Of a stretch of DNA of 64,000 bases, positions 26,745 to 34,833 are shown piece after piece. The DNA is from Ignavibacteria bacterium (lineage in GTDB: Bacteria; Bacteroidota; Ignavibacteria; Tepidaquicellales; Tepidaquicellaceae). The stretch spans positions 31,044 to 95,043 of the forward strand of contig JBAZNU010000009.1 in the NCBI GenBank assembly GCA_041649015.1, written 5' to 3'. A model generated the notes under the pieces. That model saw only the letters and a list, made by a program, of their open reading frames with translations. It was not told the DNA's origin and made no database searches. The position numbers were made by a program, and so were the translations under genes. Positions within the stretch are counted from its first letter, which is position 1, and the number at the start of each line of letters is the position of its first letter.

Positions 26745-29320
26745 CCGGCAAAGTCAGATCAAGGAAACGTAATTATAAAACTAATTCCGTAAAAAGAAGG
26801 AGTTCTAATAATGATGAATTCAGAATATCGGAAAACTTCAAGATTCGTCTTATTGGATTTCTGCTTTTATTGCTCGGTCTGCTAACAGTTATTGCTGTTT
26901 TGGCATATTCAAAATCCGACTCGCAGACTCTTATGCGCTTTTCGTTCTTCGACATGTTCAGGAAAGAAACATACACATCAATTTTTAAAATTTCTAATCC
27001 CCTTGGTGTTGCAGGTGCCGTAATTGCTAACTTCGCAATCGATAATCTCTTCGGTTACTTTACCGTCTTGATTCCGGCTACTATGATTATCATCGGGTAT
27101 TCCCTCTTACGTAGAATCAGTCTTTTCAAACCAATAACAATCTCTGCTTACTTAATCCTTTTGATGTTGCTGCTTTCTGCATCAGCAGGTCTGATAAGGT
27201 TTATAGCTGGCACTGATTCAGTTTCAGCTGCTTATTGCGGAGCCGCAGGCAATTATCTGTCTTCAATATTCTATTTTACTATCGGTGGTATTGGTTCTTC
27301 TGTGTTATTCCTGATTTTAATTGCTTTGCTCATTATGCTTCTCGTTGATGGAAATATCCTCAGGTCGCTCGCAAGACTCAAAATTTTCTGGGATAAAATT
27401 AAAGAAAACTTCTCAAAGGAAAAAGATATTCTTAATACCGTCAAAAATGAAAAACTGGCTGCTAAAGAATCTAAAGAATCAAAAGGTGAAGATGGTATCA
27501 GTGCTGCTATAGTCAAAGAAAGAGAAAGAATTAAAAAACTGAAAGGGAATCAAAACGCTGAAAGTGAGCTTATTAAAGATACTGAAATCAATAGACCGGC
27601 TTCTGTCATAACTAGTTCTGGCGATGATTCAATGATAATTCCGGGCGGACTTCCTGAAACGGATATTAAAATCAATGATGCCTCTTTAAAGAAAAAGAAG
27701 AAGAAATTAGATGATTTGTTAATAAAAACCCCCAAGAAAGAAGAAGTTTCGGAAACCGATATCAATCCTGAGAACTCAAATGAACTTGATGGTCTCGAAA
27801 ACATGCAGGAAGATGACTTTGTTGAAGAGAAGCTTGAAAACTATAAATACCCTCAGCTCGATATTCTCGAAAATCCAACCAGAGATGAAATTGAAACTAT
27901 TTCTGATGAAGAGTTAAAGCACAATGGCAAACTGCTTCAGGAAAAGCTTCTAAAGTTTGGCATCGAAATAAAAAGCGTTGCTGCTACACCCGGTCCCGTT
28001 GTTACTCTTTATGAACTCATACCTGCTCCTGAGGTTAAACTCTCAAAAATAGAATCACTACAGGATGATATTGCCCTTGCCATGAAAGCAAGAGGTATCA
28101 GAATGATTATACCAATACCCGGGAAAGGTACTGTAGGCGTTGAAATACCTAACAGTAAGTCACAAATGGTCAGGGTAAAAGAAGTATTATCATCGTCCAA
28201 GTTTAAAGAAAGTACAAAGAAGCTTACCGTTGCATTCGGCAAAACTATCGACGGTGATATTTATGTTGATGACCTCTCAAAGATGCCCCATGTTCTTATC
28301 GCAGGTGCTACTGGTTCTGGTAAAAGCGTCGGTATAAATACTATCATAGCTTCATTGCTCTATAAATTGCATCCCTCGGACCTGAAGTTTATTCTCATCG
28401 ATCCTAAAAAGATAGAACTTAGTTTGTATTCTAAACTCAGAAACCATTTCATCGCAACTTCAAACGATATAAACGAAAGTATTGTGACAAGCTCGAACAA
28501 TGCTGTTTCCATCCTGAAAAGTGTTGAAATGGAAATGGAACAGCGTTATGATAAACTCGCAAACGCAGGTGTAAGAAACATCGATTCTTATAACGAAAAG
28601 TATTCCGAAGGTAAACTCAAAAACAATGAGGTTATTCGTCACAAAAAAATGCCATACATTATTGTTATTATCGATGAACTGGCAGATTTAATGATTACCG
28701 CCAAAAGAGATATTGAAGATCCAATTGCCCGTATTGCCCAGATGGCTCGTGCTGTCGGAATTCATCTTATTGTAGCTACACAAAGACCATCGGTTGATGT
28801 TATAACAGGTGTTATTAAGGCGAATTTTCCTGTCCGGATTGCCTATCAGGTGGCATCACGTGTTGACTCAAGGACAATTCTTGATATTGGAGGTGCCGAC
28901 CAGTTATTAAGAAATGGTGATATGCTCTATATGTCTTCTTCAACTCCAAAACCAATCAGAATACAAAACGCCTACATTTCAACAGAAGAATGCGAAAAGA
29001 TTGTCGAATTTATTTCTCAGCAAAAAGGTTATACCAAACCCTACTTGCTGCCTTCTGTAGTAAATAAAAGAGGTAAAGGCGGTTCTTACAATAATGATAT
29101 ATGGGATGAAATGTTCCCTGACGCTGCACGTTTAATTCTTAAACTGCAAAACTGCTCAACATCCACTCTCCAGAGAAGATTAAAACTTGGTTATGCAAGG
29201 GCTGCCCGAATTGTTGACCAAATGGAAGAAGCAGGAATTGTCGGTCCAAATCAGGGTGCTAAAGGACGTGAAATTCTTGTGACTGAAGATGAACTCGAAG
29301 AAATTCTTCAAGGTCTTTAA
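26741..29320 (+). CDS. ftsK: DNA translocase FtsK/SpoIIIE
   Basis: 859 residues. Four or so membrane segments lie in residues about 30-210 (GFLLLLLGLLTVIAVLAYS first), then a charged linker (about 215-370). The motor domain has Walker A GATGSGKSVG near 521-530 and Walker B IVIIDELADLM near 642. A winged-helix gamma domain (about 795-855, LQRRLKLGYARAARIVDQME) reads the polar KOPS/SRS sequences. The protein moves chromosome ends through the closing septum and aids dimer resolution. Its last 4 bp overlap the convergent deoC end. Confidence 0.96.
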   Translation: MTGKVRSRKRNYKTNSVKRRSSNNDEFRISENFKIRLIGFLLLLLGLLTVIAVLAYSKSDSQTLMRFSFFDMFRKETYTSIFKISNPLGVAGAVIANFAIDNLFGYFTVLIPATMIIIGYSLLRRISLFKPITISAYLILLMLLLSASAGLIRFIAGTDSVSAAYCGAAGNYLSSIFYFTIGGIGSSVLFLILIALLIMLLVDGNILRSLARLKIFWDKIKENFSKEKDILNTVKNEKLAAKESKESKGEDGISAAIVKERERIKKLKGNQNAESELIKDTEINRPASVITSSGDDSMIIPGGLPETDIKINDASLKKKKKKLDDLLIKTPKKEEVSETDINPENSNELDGLENMQEDDFVEEKLENYKYPQLDILENPTRDEIETISDEELKHNGKLLQEKLLKFGIEIKSVAATPGPVVTLYELIPAPEVKLSKIESLQDDIALAMKARGIRMIIPIPGKGTVGVEIPNSKSQMVRVKEVLSSSKFKESTKKLTVAFGKTIDGDIYVDDLSKMPHVLIAGATGSGKSVGINTIIASLLYKLHPSDLKFILIDPKKIELSLYSKLRNHFIATSNDINESIVTSSNNAVSILKSVEMEMEQRYDKLANAGVRNIDSYNEKYSEGKLKNNEVIRHKKMPYIIVIIDELADLMITAKRDIEDPIARIAQMARAVGIHLIVATQRPSVDVITGVIKANFPVRIAYQVASRVDSRTILDIGGADQLLRNGDMLYMSSSTPKPIRIQNAYISTEECEKIVEFISQQKGYTKPYLLPSVVNKRGKGGSYNNDIWDEMFPDAARLILKLQNCSTSTLQRRLKLGYARAARIVDQMEEAGIVGPNQGAKGREILVTEDELEEILQGL

Positions 29321-30165
29321 TCTATATCCTTCAATAAATTATCCAATAAAGAAGATGCTCCTATCCTGAATAGTTCAGGTTTTAGCCATTCATTCCCAAC
29401 AATATTCTTTACCAGAGATACATACTGCAAGACTTCCTTTGTTGTTCTTATTCCTCCTGCTGGTTTAAAGCCTACCCTTATACTCGTATTCTCATAATGT
29501 TCATTAATAGCATTGAGCATCACGTATGCAGATTCTATCGTAGCGGCAGGACTTATTTTTCCTGTAGATGTTTTTATAAAATTAGCTCCCGCTTCTATTG
29601 CTAATACACTTGCATTGTAAATATTCTCGTTGGTTTTAAGTTCTCCCGTCTCAAGGATTACTTTCAAATGTACAGGATGTTTACTCGAATTGCATAATCC
29701 TTTAATTTGTTTTATTTCATCCTTAACAAATCCATAGTTACCCGATAGAAACTCACCTCTTGACATAACCATGTCTATTTCTTCAGCGCCCTGCTCTATA
29801 CAGTATTTTACTTCCTGTAACTTTAAATCCAATGGTACCTGCCCTGAAGGAAAAGAAGTAGCTACTGATGCAGTCTTCAGTCCTGAACCTTTAAGTTTGT
29901 TCTTTGTAAAACTTATAAACCTCGGATATATGCATATAGCTGCACAGGATAATCCTGGTATAACTGAAGGCTTCATTCCTTTATCGCATAAGCTTCCGAC
30001 TTTCTCAAAAGTATCCGAGCCCTCTAATGTAGTTAAATCTATAAATGATACACATTTTTTTGCATAGACTTTTATGTCTTTTGAGATTTCTTCATTCTTT
30101 GCAGAAATTTCAGCATTTTTTTTAATATCGGAATCCGAACCAATTATTTCTTTAAACTTACTCAT
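29317..30165 (-). CDS. deoC: Deoxyribose-phosphate aldolase
   Basis: Cleaves 2-deoxyribose 5-phosphate to acetaldehyde and glyceraldehyde 3-phosphate in deoxynucleoside breakdown. 282 residues, about 30-60 longer than short DeoCs because of an N-terminal extension (about 1-35). Schiff-base lysine K198 lies in ANFIKTSTGK and the second lysine K234 in VGFKPAGGIR. Asp131 in EEIDMVMSRG fits the proton-relay acid. It runs toward ftsK and the two 3' ends overlap by 4 bp, so no terminator hairpin separates them. Upstream (30166-30398) is a promoter region shared with the divergent SPOR lipoprotein gene. Confidence 0.95.
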   Translation of the reverse strand: MSKFKEIIGSDSDIKKNAEISAKNEEISKDIKVYAKKCVSFIDLTTLEGSDTFEKVGSLCDKGMKPSVIPGLSCAAICIYPRFISFTKNKLKGSGLKTASVATSFPSGQVPLDLKLQEVKYCIEQGAEEIDMVMSRGEFLSGNYGFVKDEIKQIKGLCNSSKHPVHLKVILETGELKTNENIYNASVLAIEAGANFIKTSTGKISPAATIESAYVMLNAINEHYENTSIRVGFKPAGGIRTTKEVLQYVSLVKNIVGNEWLKPELFRIGASSLLDNLLKDID

Positions 30166-30398
30166 ACATTCTTCCTTAAGTTTAATGTTAGTATAATAAT
30201 AAATTTACAACAATTAATGCCTAAAATGTATTCAAATATTTATAATTCTAAGTAATTACCTTAAAACATCTAATAATCAGTTTAAATATCATTTGTTCTT
30301 TACCAAAAAATAGTTAACTTAATTAAAGTTTTAACAATAGTTATTTTATCTTAAACAATGTTTTTCATACTTTTACCTGAAAATTTGCAGAACAGTAC

Positions 30399-30788
30399 AT
30401 GAAAATATTAAATTTTATTACTTTTGTTATCCTGTCATTTATATTAGCTTCATTACTTTCTTCTTGTACTTCAAGCGACGAAGAAGTAATTGTTGTGCGT
30501 GATACGGTTGTAATTACAGTGCAGCCGCCTATCAAAAACCAGATAAGCGTAGAAACAATTAATAAAAGATTCGTTATACAGCTTGCTGCTTTTAATAGAG
30601 AAGAAAATGTCAATACCTATGTAAAACAAGCTAAAGAGAAGTTAGGCGAGACTCCCGAAATCAGAAAATATGGGAATCTATTCGTGGTTACAGTGGGAAT
30701 TTATAACTATGCTAATACTGCACAGGATTATCTGACTGTTGTTAAGTCAAAAGGTTTCAAAGATGCCTTTGTAAAAGCAATCGATTAA
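30399..30788 (+). CDS. SPOR-domain lipoprotein
   Basis: 129 residues. The signal peptide ends at LLSSC with C23 as the lipidation site. Residues about 57-129 form a SPOR domain (FVIQLAAFNREENVNTYVKQA, then LFVVTVGIYNYANTAQDYL), the fold that binds denuded peptidoglycan glycan strands at division sites. It is followed 14 bp later by a second lipoprotein of the same plan, and ftsK is nearby, which fits a role in septal wall remodelling. Binding to glycan is inferred from the domain. Confidence 0.85.
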   Translation: MKILNFITFVILSFILASLLSSCTSSDEEVIVVRDTVVITVQPPIKNQISVETINKRFVIQLAAFNREENVNTYVKQAKEKLGETPEIRKYGNLFVVTVGIYNYANTAQDYLTVVKSKGFKDAFVKAID

Positions 30789-30802
30789 ATTTATTAATAT
30801 AT

Positions 30803-31207
30803 ATGAAAAGATTATTATTCACTTTACAATTACTAACAGTTTTTTCCATTTCGGTAATCTTAGCTTCTTGTGCTTCTCAGGATGAATGTTGTGACGATAT
30901 GACAGTCACTATTGTTGAAGAAGAAACTGATACTCTCTACAATAATCAACCGAGAATTGAGACCAGAAATTTCACAGTCCAAATTGGTGCTTTTGCAAAT
31001 AAATCCTTTGCGGATGAGTTCCTTAAAAATGCAAAACCAAACTTTGGTATAGAAGTAAAAATGATAAAGTCTCCTGACGGTATATATAGAATCTCTTTAG
31101 GAGAGTTCTCAACCTTGGATGAAGCAGAGGTTGTGCTTAAGACTGCAGTAAGTAAGGGTTATCTTGATTCTTTCATTCGGGATAGTTCTGGACCAGTATA
31201 TAAATAA
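30803..31207 (+). CDS. SPOR-domain lipoprotein (paralogue)
   Basis: 134 residues with lipobox ILASC (C23) and a SPOR domain at about 58-134 (FTVQIGAFANKSFADEFLKNA, IYRISLGEFSTLDEAEVVL). The sequence is clearly divergent from the preceding gene but shares length, order and an acidic linker, so the pair looks like an old tandem duplication. folD begins 10 bp downstream, so the pair heads an operon running to 34638. Confidence 0.85.
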   Translation: MKRLLFTLQLLTVFSISVILASCASQDECCDDMTVTIVEEETDTLYNNQPRIETRNFTVQIGAFANKSFADEFLKNAKPNFGIEVKMIKSPDGIYRISLGEFSTLDEAEVVLKTAVSKGYLDSFIRDSSGPVYK

Positions 31208-31217
31208 AAATTTGTAA

Positions 31218-32102
31218 ATGGCAATAGATAAGATTATTGATGGAAAAATCATTTCTGATATTATAAAACGTGAAGTAAAAGCGGAAACTCAAACATTAAT
31301 ATCCGAAAAGAATATAATACCCGGACTCGCTTTTATTATTGTTGGTGAGAATCCTGCTTCAAAAGTTTACGTTAAGAATAAAGGCAAGGCTTGTGAAGAA
31401 ATGGGATTTTATTCCGTAACCTCACACCTTCCCGAGTCAACTTCGGAGCAGGAATTATTAGATTTAATATCACAGTTCAATTCAGATTCAAAAATTCATG
31501 GTGTTCTTGTACAACTACCTCTACCTAACCATATTAACGAATCAAGAATTATTGAAGCAATTGATTATCGGAAAGATGTTGATGGATTTCATCCTCAAAA
31601 TGTTGGACGTCTTTCAATTGGTCAGAGCTGCTTTATTCCCTGTACACCTTTCGGAATATTAGAATTAATAAGACGTTCGGATATTGAAACAAAAGGTAAG
31701 AACACCGTGATTATTGGGAGAAGCAACATCGTAGGGAAACCGATTGCCGCTTTATTCTTAAGGAAGAATATTAACTCAACAGTTACTGTTTGTCATAGTG
31801 CTACAAAAGATATAAAGCAGTATTCATCTGGAGCTGATATTCTAATCTCAGCGATAGGTAAACCGAATTTCGTAAAGTCAGATATGATAAAAGAAAATGC
31901 TGTAATAATTGATGTCGGTATTAATAGAGTTGATGATCCAACATCACCTAAGGGCTCGAAATTAACCGGTGATGTTGACTTTGTAGACTGCTATGATAAA
32001 GCTTCAAGAATTACTCCTGTTCCCGGTGGTGTTGGTCTTATGACCATTGCTATGCTTATGAGAAATACCCTCGATTCAGCAACCAATAAGATTTATAAAT
32101 GA
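31218..32102 (+). CDS. folD: Methylene-THF dehydrogenase / methenyl-THF cyclohydrolase
   Basis: A bifunctional cytoplasmic enzyme interconverting 5,10-methylene- and 10-formyl-tetrahydrofolate. 294 residues. The catalytic YVKNKGKACEEMGF block (K55) and the signature blocks GVLVQLPLP, DGFHPQNVGRL, PCTPFGILELI, IIGRSNIVGKP and PVPGGVGLMTIAML are all present. The stop overlaps the prmA start by 4 bp (ATGA). It shares one-carbon metabolism with gcvT and purF elsewhere in the window. Confidence 0.97.
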   Translation: MAIDKIIDGKIISDIIKREVKAETQTLISEKNIIPGLAFIIVGENPASKVYVKNKGKACEEMGFYSVTSHLPESTSEQELLDLISQFNSDSKIHGVLVQLPLPNHINESRIIEAIDYRKDVDGFHPQNVGRLSIGQSCFIPCTPFGILELIRRSDIETKGKNTVIIGRSNIVGKPIAALFLRKNINSTVTVCHSATKDIKQYSSGADILISAIGKPNFVKSDMIKENAVIIDVGINRVDDPTSPKGSKLTGDVDFVDCYDKASRITPVPGGVGLMTIAMLMRNTLDSATNKIYK

Positions 32103-32953
32103 AGCAGGAATACATAACAAAAGTATCATTCTTTACAGGTCATAAATATCTCGATGACTTAATTAATCATATTTACTTAAATGGAATCACTTCTTTTGAA
32201 GAACAGGATAATTCTGTCATACTTTATTTAAAGCCTGAAGAAGCCTCGGAAATTATAAATAATGTTGCTGTGAATTTTAAAAGTGGAAACCTTGATATTA
32301 GTGTTGAGCATATTAAAAATAGAAATTGGAATGAAGAATGGCAAAAAAGCATTGAACCGATATTTATTGGAAAGCGATTAGTAGTATACCCAACTTGGAA
32401 AAGGATTGAAGTAAAAAATTATAAAGACTATATAAAGATTCAGATAGATCCTAAAATGGCTTTTGGTACAGGACACAATGAAACCACGCAGCTTGTACTT
32501 GAGTTAATGCTTAAGTATATAAACAAAAAAGATAAATATCTTTTGGATTTTGGTTGTGGCACTGGCATTCTTGCAATAGCAGGTGTTAAGATGGGAATAC
32601 TTAAAGCAATTGCTAACGATACAGATATTGATTCAATCGATAGCGCTATTGAGAATTTCAAGTTGAACAGAGTGTTTGGTAAAATTAAGTTATACAGGAA
32701 TACTATCAGCGATTTAAGTGAGAGTGGATTCAATGTTATCTGTGCCAACATTATAAGTTCAGTAATCAAGGAAAATCTTGATTATATGTTTGAAAAATTA
32801 AAGTGTAATGGTAAACTATTTCTATCAGGTATTCTCAGAAAAGAGGAAAGAAATTTGATAAATTTTCTAAATAAGAAAAGATTTAGTGTTCTTGAGATTA
32901 TTCGTAAATCGGAATGGATTGGTGTTTATGCTGTCAAAGATATCAGTAAATAA
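32099..32953 (+). CDS. prmA: Ribosomal protein L11 methyltransferase
   Basis: 284 residues. An N-terminal substrate-recognition domain (about 1-60) is followed by a linker with WNEEWQKSIEPIFIGKRLVV, the PrmA signature DPKMAFGTGHNETTQL, and SAM motif I LDFGCGTGILAIAG near 150-163. It trimethylates ribosomal protein L11. Typical length for the family. The following cupin gene starts inside its 3' end, implying coupled translation. Confidence 0.93.
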   Translation: MKQEYITKVSFFTGHKYLDDLINHIYLNGITSFEEQDNSVILYLKPEEASEIINNVAVNFKSGNLDISVEHIKNRNWNEEWQKSIEPIFIGKRLVVYPTWKRIEVKNYKDYIKIQIDPKMAFGTGHNETTQLVLELMLKYINKKDKYLLDFGCGTGILAIAGVKMGILKAIANDTDIDSIDSAIENFKLNRVFGKIKLYRNTISDLSESGFNVICANIISSVIKENLDYMFEKLKCNGKLFLSGILRKEERNLINFLNKKRFSVLEIIRKSEWIGVYAVKDISK

Positions 32954-33260
32954 TTTTTATACCGGATTCACTCAAGACCATTTACTTGAAAATTACAAAA
33001 TATTATTGTCCGGAAAAAAATTTAACCTCGAAAAGATAATTTCTAAAGGGTACGTTACTCCTGATGATAAATGGATTATTGAAGATACAAATGAGTTTGT
33101 TATGCTGCTAAAAGGAAACGCGGATTTGTTATTTGAAAACGGACAAAATATTAAACTATCAGAAGGTGATTATTTTGTTATACCAAAAAATACTAAACAT
33201 AAAGTAACTCGTACATCCAGAAGACCATTATGTTACTGGTTAACGATACATTATAAATAA
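32928..33260 (+). CDS. Small cupin-domain protein
   Basis: 110 residues from ATG 32928; a longer form from 32886 would sit deeper inside prmA and adds no conserved sequence. A single cupin barrel is shown by DTNEFVMLLKGNADLLFENGQ, LSEGDYFVIPKNTKHKV and a final CYWLTIHYK strand. The metal-binding His set of enzymatic cupins is incomplete (only the His in KHKV is obvious), so ligand binding rather than catalysis is likely. It overlaps prmA by 26 bp and precedes the antiporter gene by 10 bp. Confidence 0.75.
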   Translation: MLSKISVNNFYTGFTQDHLLENYKILLSGKKFNLEKIISKGYVTPDDKWIIEDTNEFVMLLKGNADLLFENGQNIKLSEGDYFVIPKNTKHKVTRTSRRPLCYWLTIHYK

Positions 33261-33270
33261 AACAACTATT

Positions 33271-34638
33271 ATGAAACCATCATTACTTAGCTTCGATTCA
33301 AATGGAAAACCAGTTCATTCGAAAGAATATAAAAGACAGAGAATCTTCAATTGGCTTCCTTTGGGTTTAACTTATGCATTTCTTTACATGGCTCGTTACA
33401 ACCTTACTGTATCAAAGAATGCACTCGGTAGCTTAATGTCCAAAGAAGATTTTGGAATTATTTTTGCCGCGGGCACTATTACTTATGCATTCTCGTTTCT
33501 TATAAACGGACCACTTACAGATAAATTTGGAGGCAGAAGGTCTATATTACTCGGTGCTGGAGGTGCTGCTGTAATGAATCTGTTCATGGGCTTATTTCTT
33601 TATGGTATATTAAGTCTGGGCTGGAACATGAATCTAACGGTTGCCTTTTCTATTCTTTATGCACTAAACATGTATTTCCAGAGTTTTGGTGCTGTTGCTA
33701 TTGTTAAAGTAAATTCTTCATGGTTTCATGTCAAAGAACGAGGTGTCTTTGGAGGTATATTTGGAATATTAATTTCTCTTGGATTGTACTTTGCATTTGA
33801 TTGGAGTCAGTATATTGTGAATTTTGTTGAAAAAATTGATCCCGCTAATCCAAGCTACTGGTTTGTTTTCTGGGTTCCCGCAGCAATTCTCATATTCTGG
33901 TTTATTTATGATATCTTAAAGTTAAGAGATTATCCATCGCAGGCAGGTTACTTGGATTTTGATACGGGCGATGCATCTTCGGGAGATGAATCAGAATTCT
34001 CCCTTAAAGAAGTTTTTAAGAAAATATTTACAAACAAAGTTATTATAGTAGTTGGTTTGATTGAATTCTGTACGGGTGTTCTAAGAAATGGTGTCATGCA
34101 TTGGTTTCCAATTTATGCAAAAGAACAACTTATAACAGCCGGTGAAATGGTATCTTCATGGAATTTCTGGCTGAATAACTGGGGCTTGTTGTTAATGGTT
34201 GCTGGTGCTTCAGGTGGCATGCTTGCTGGTTGGATGTCCGATAAATTCTTTGGGTCAAGACGTGCACCGGTTGCTGGTATATTATATACCACCTTATTGC
34301 TTGCAACTATCGGAATGATTTTTACATTGCATAATAATCCGTGGGGGCTGGGAATCTTGGTGTTTATTATTTCAATAGCAGTTATTGGAACTCACGGAAT
34401 GTTAAGCGGTACAGCTACTATGGACTTCGGCGGTCGAAAATCTGCCGGTACCGCAGTTGGATTAATTGATGGACTTGTATATTTAGGTACGGGCGTCCAA
34501 TCTTTATCTTTAGGATTCATAACAAGCTGGAATTGGAATTACTGGCCTGTATTCCTTATTCCGTTTGCTCTCTTGGGTATCTATTTCACAAAAACAATCT
34601 GGAATGCATTCCCAAAAGGGAAAACAACTGCACATTAA
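33271..34638 (+). CDS. MFS transporter, organophosphate:phosphate antiporter (GlpT/UhpT-like)
   Basis: 455 residues with about 12 membrane helices. The N-terminal half has the OPA-family features FLYMARYNLTVSKNAL and the loop 2-3 motif NGPLTDKFGGRRSILLGAGG. The C-terminal half repeats the pattern (AGWMSDKFFGSRRAPVAGIL). Known relatives exchange glycerol 3-phosphate or hexose 6-phosphate for phosphate; the substrate here cannot be fixed. It is the last gene of the run that starts at 30399. Confidence 0.85.
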   Translation: MKPSLLSFDSNGKPVHSKEYKRQRIFNWLPLGLTYAFLYMARYNLTVSKNALGSLMSKEDFGIIFAAGTITYAFSFLINGPLTDKFGGRRSILLGAGGAAVMNLFMGLFLYGILSLGWNMNLTVAFSILYALNMYFQSFGAVAIVKVNSSWFHVKERGVFGGIFGILISLGLYFAFDWSQYIVNFVEKIDPANPSYWFVFWVPAAILIFWFIYDILKLRDYPSQAGYLDFDTGDASSGDESEFSLKEVFKKIFTNKVIIVVGLIEFCTGVLRNGVMHWFPIYAKEQLITAGEMVSSWNFWLNNWGLLLMVAGASGGMLAGWMSDKFFGSRRAPVAGILYTTLLLATIGMIFTLHNNPWGLGILVFIISIAVIGTHGMLSGTATMDFGGRKSAGTAVGLIDGLVYLGTGVQSLSLGFITSWNWNYWPVFLIPFALLGIYFTKTIWNAFPKGKTTAH

Positions 34639-34833
34639 TTGTAAAAATTTTGAATATTTAACTTTATTATACCATTTATTTTTATATTAATAAATAATAT
34701 ATTTCGCTCATTAAATTTAAATAATTTAAAATATATTATTTATATATGTTTATTTTACTTTGTTTAAATGAATCAGATGAATTAAAACAATTAAATTACT
34801 AATTTTACACTTAAAGTATAAGAAATAGCTAAT

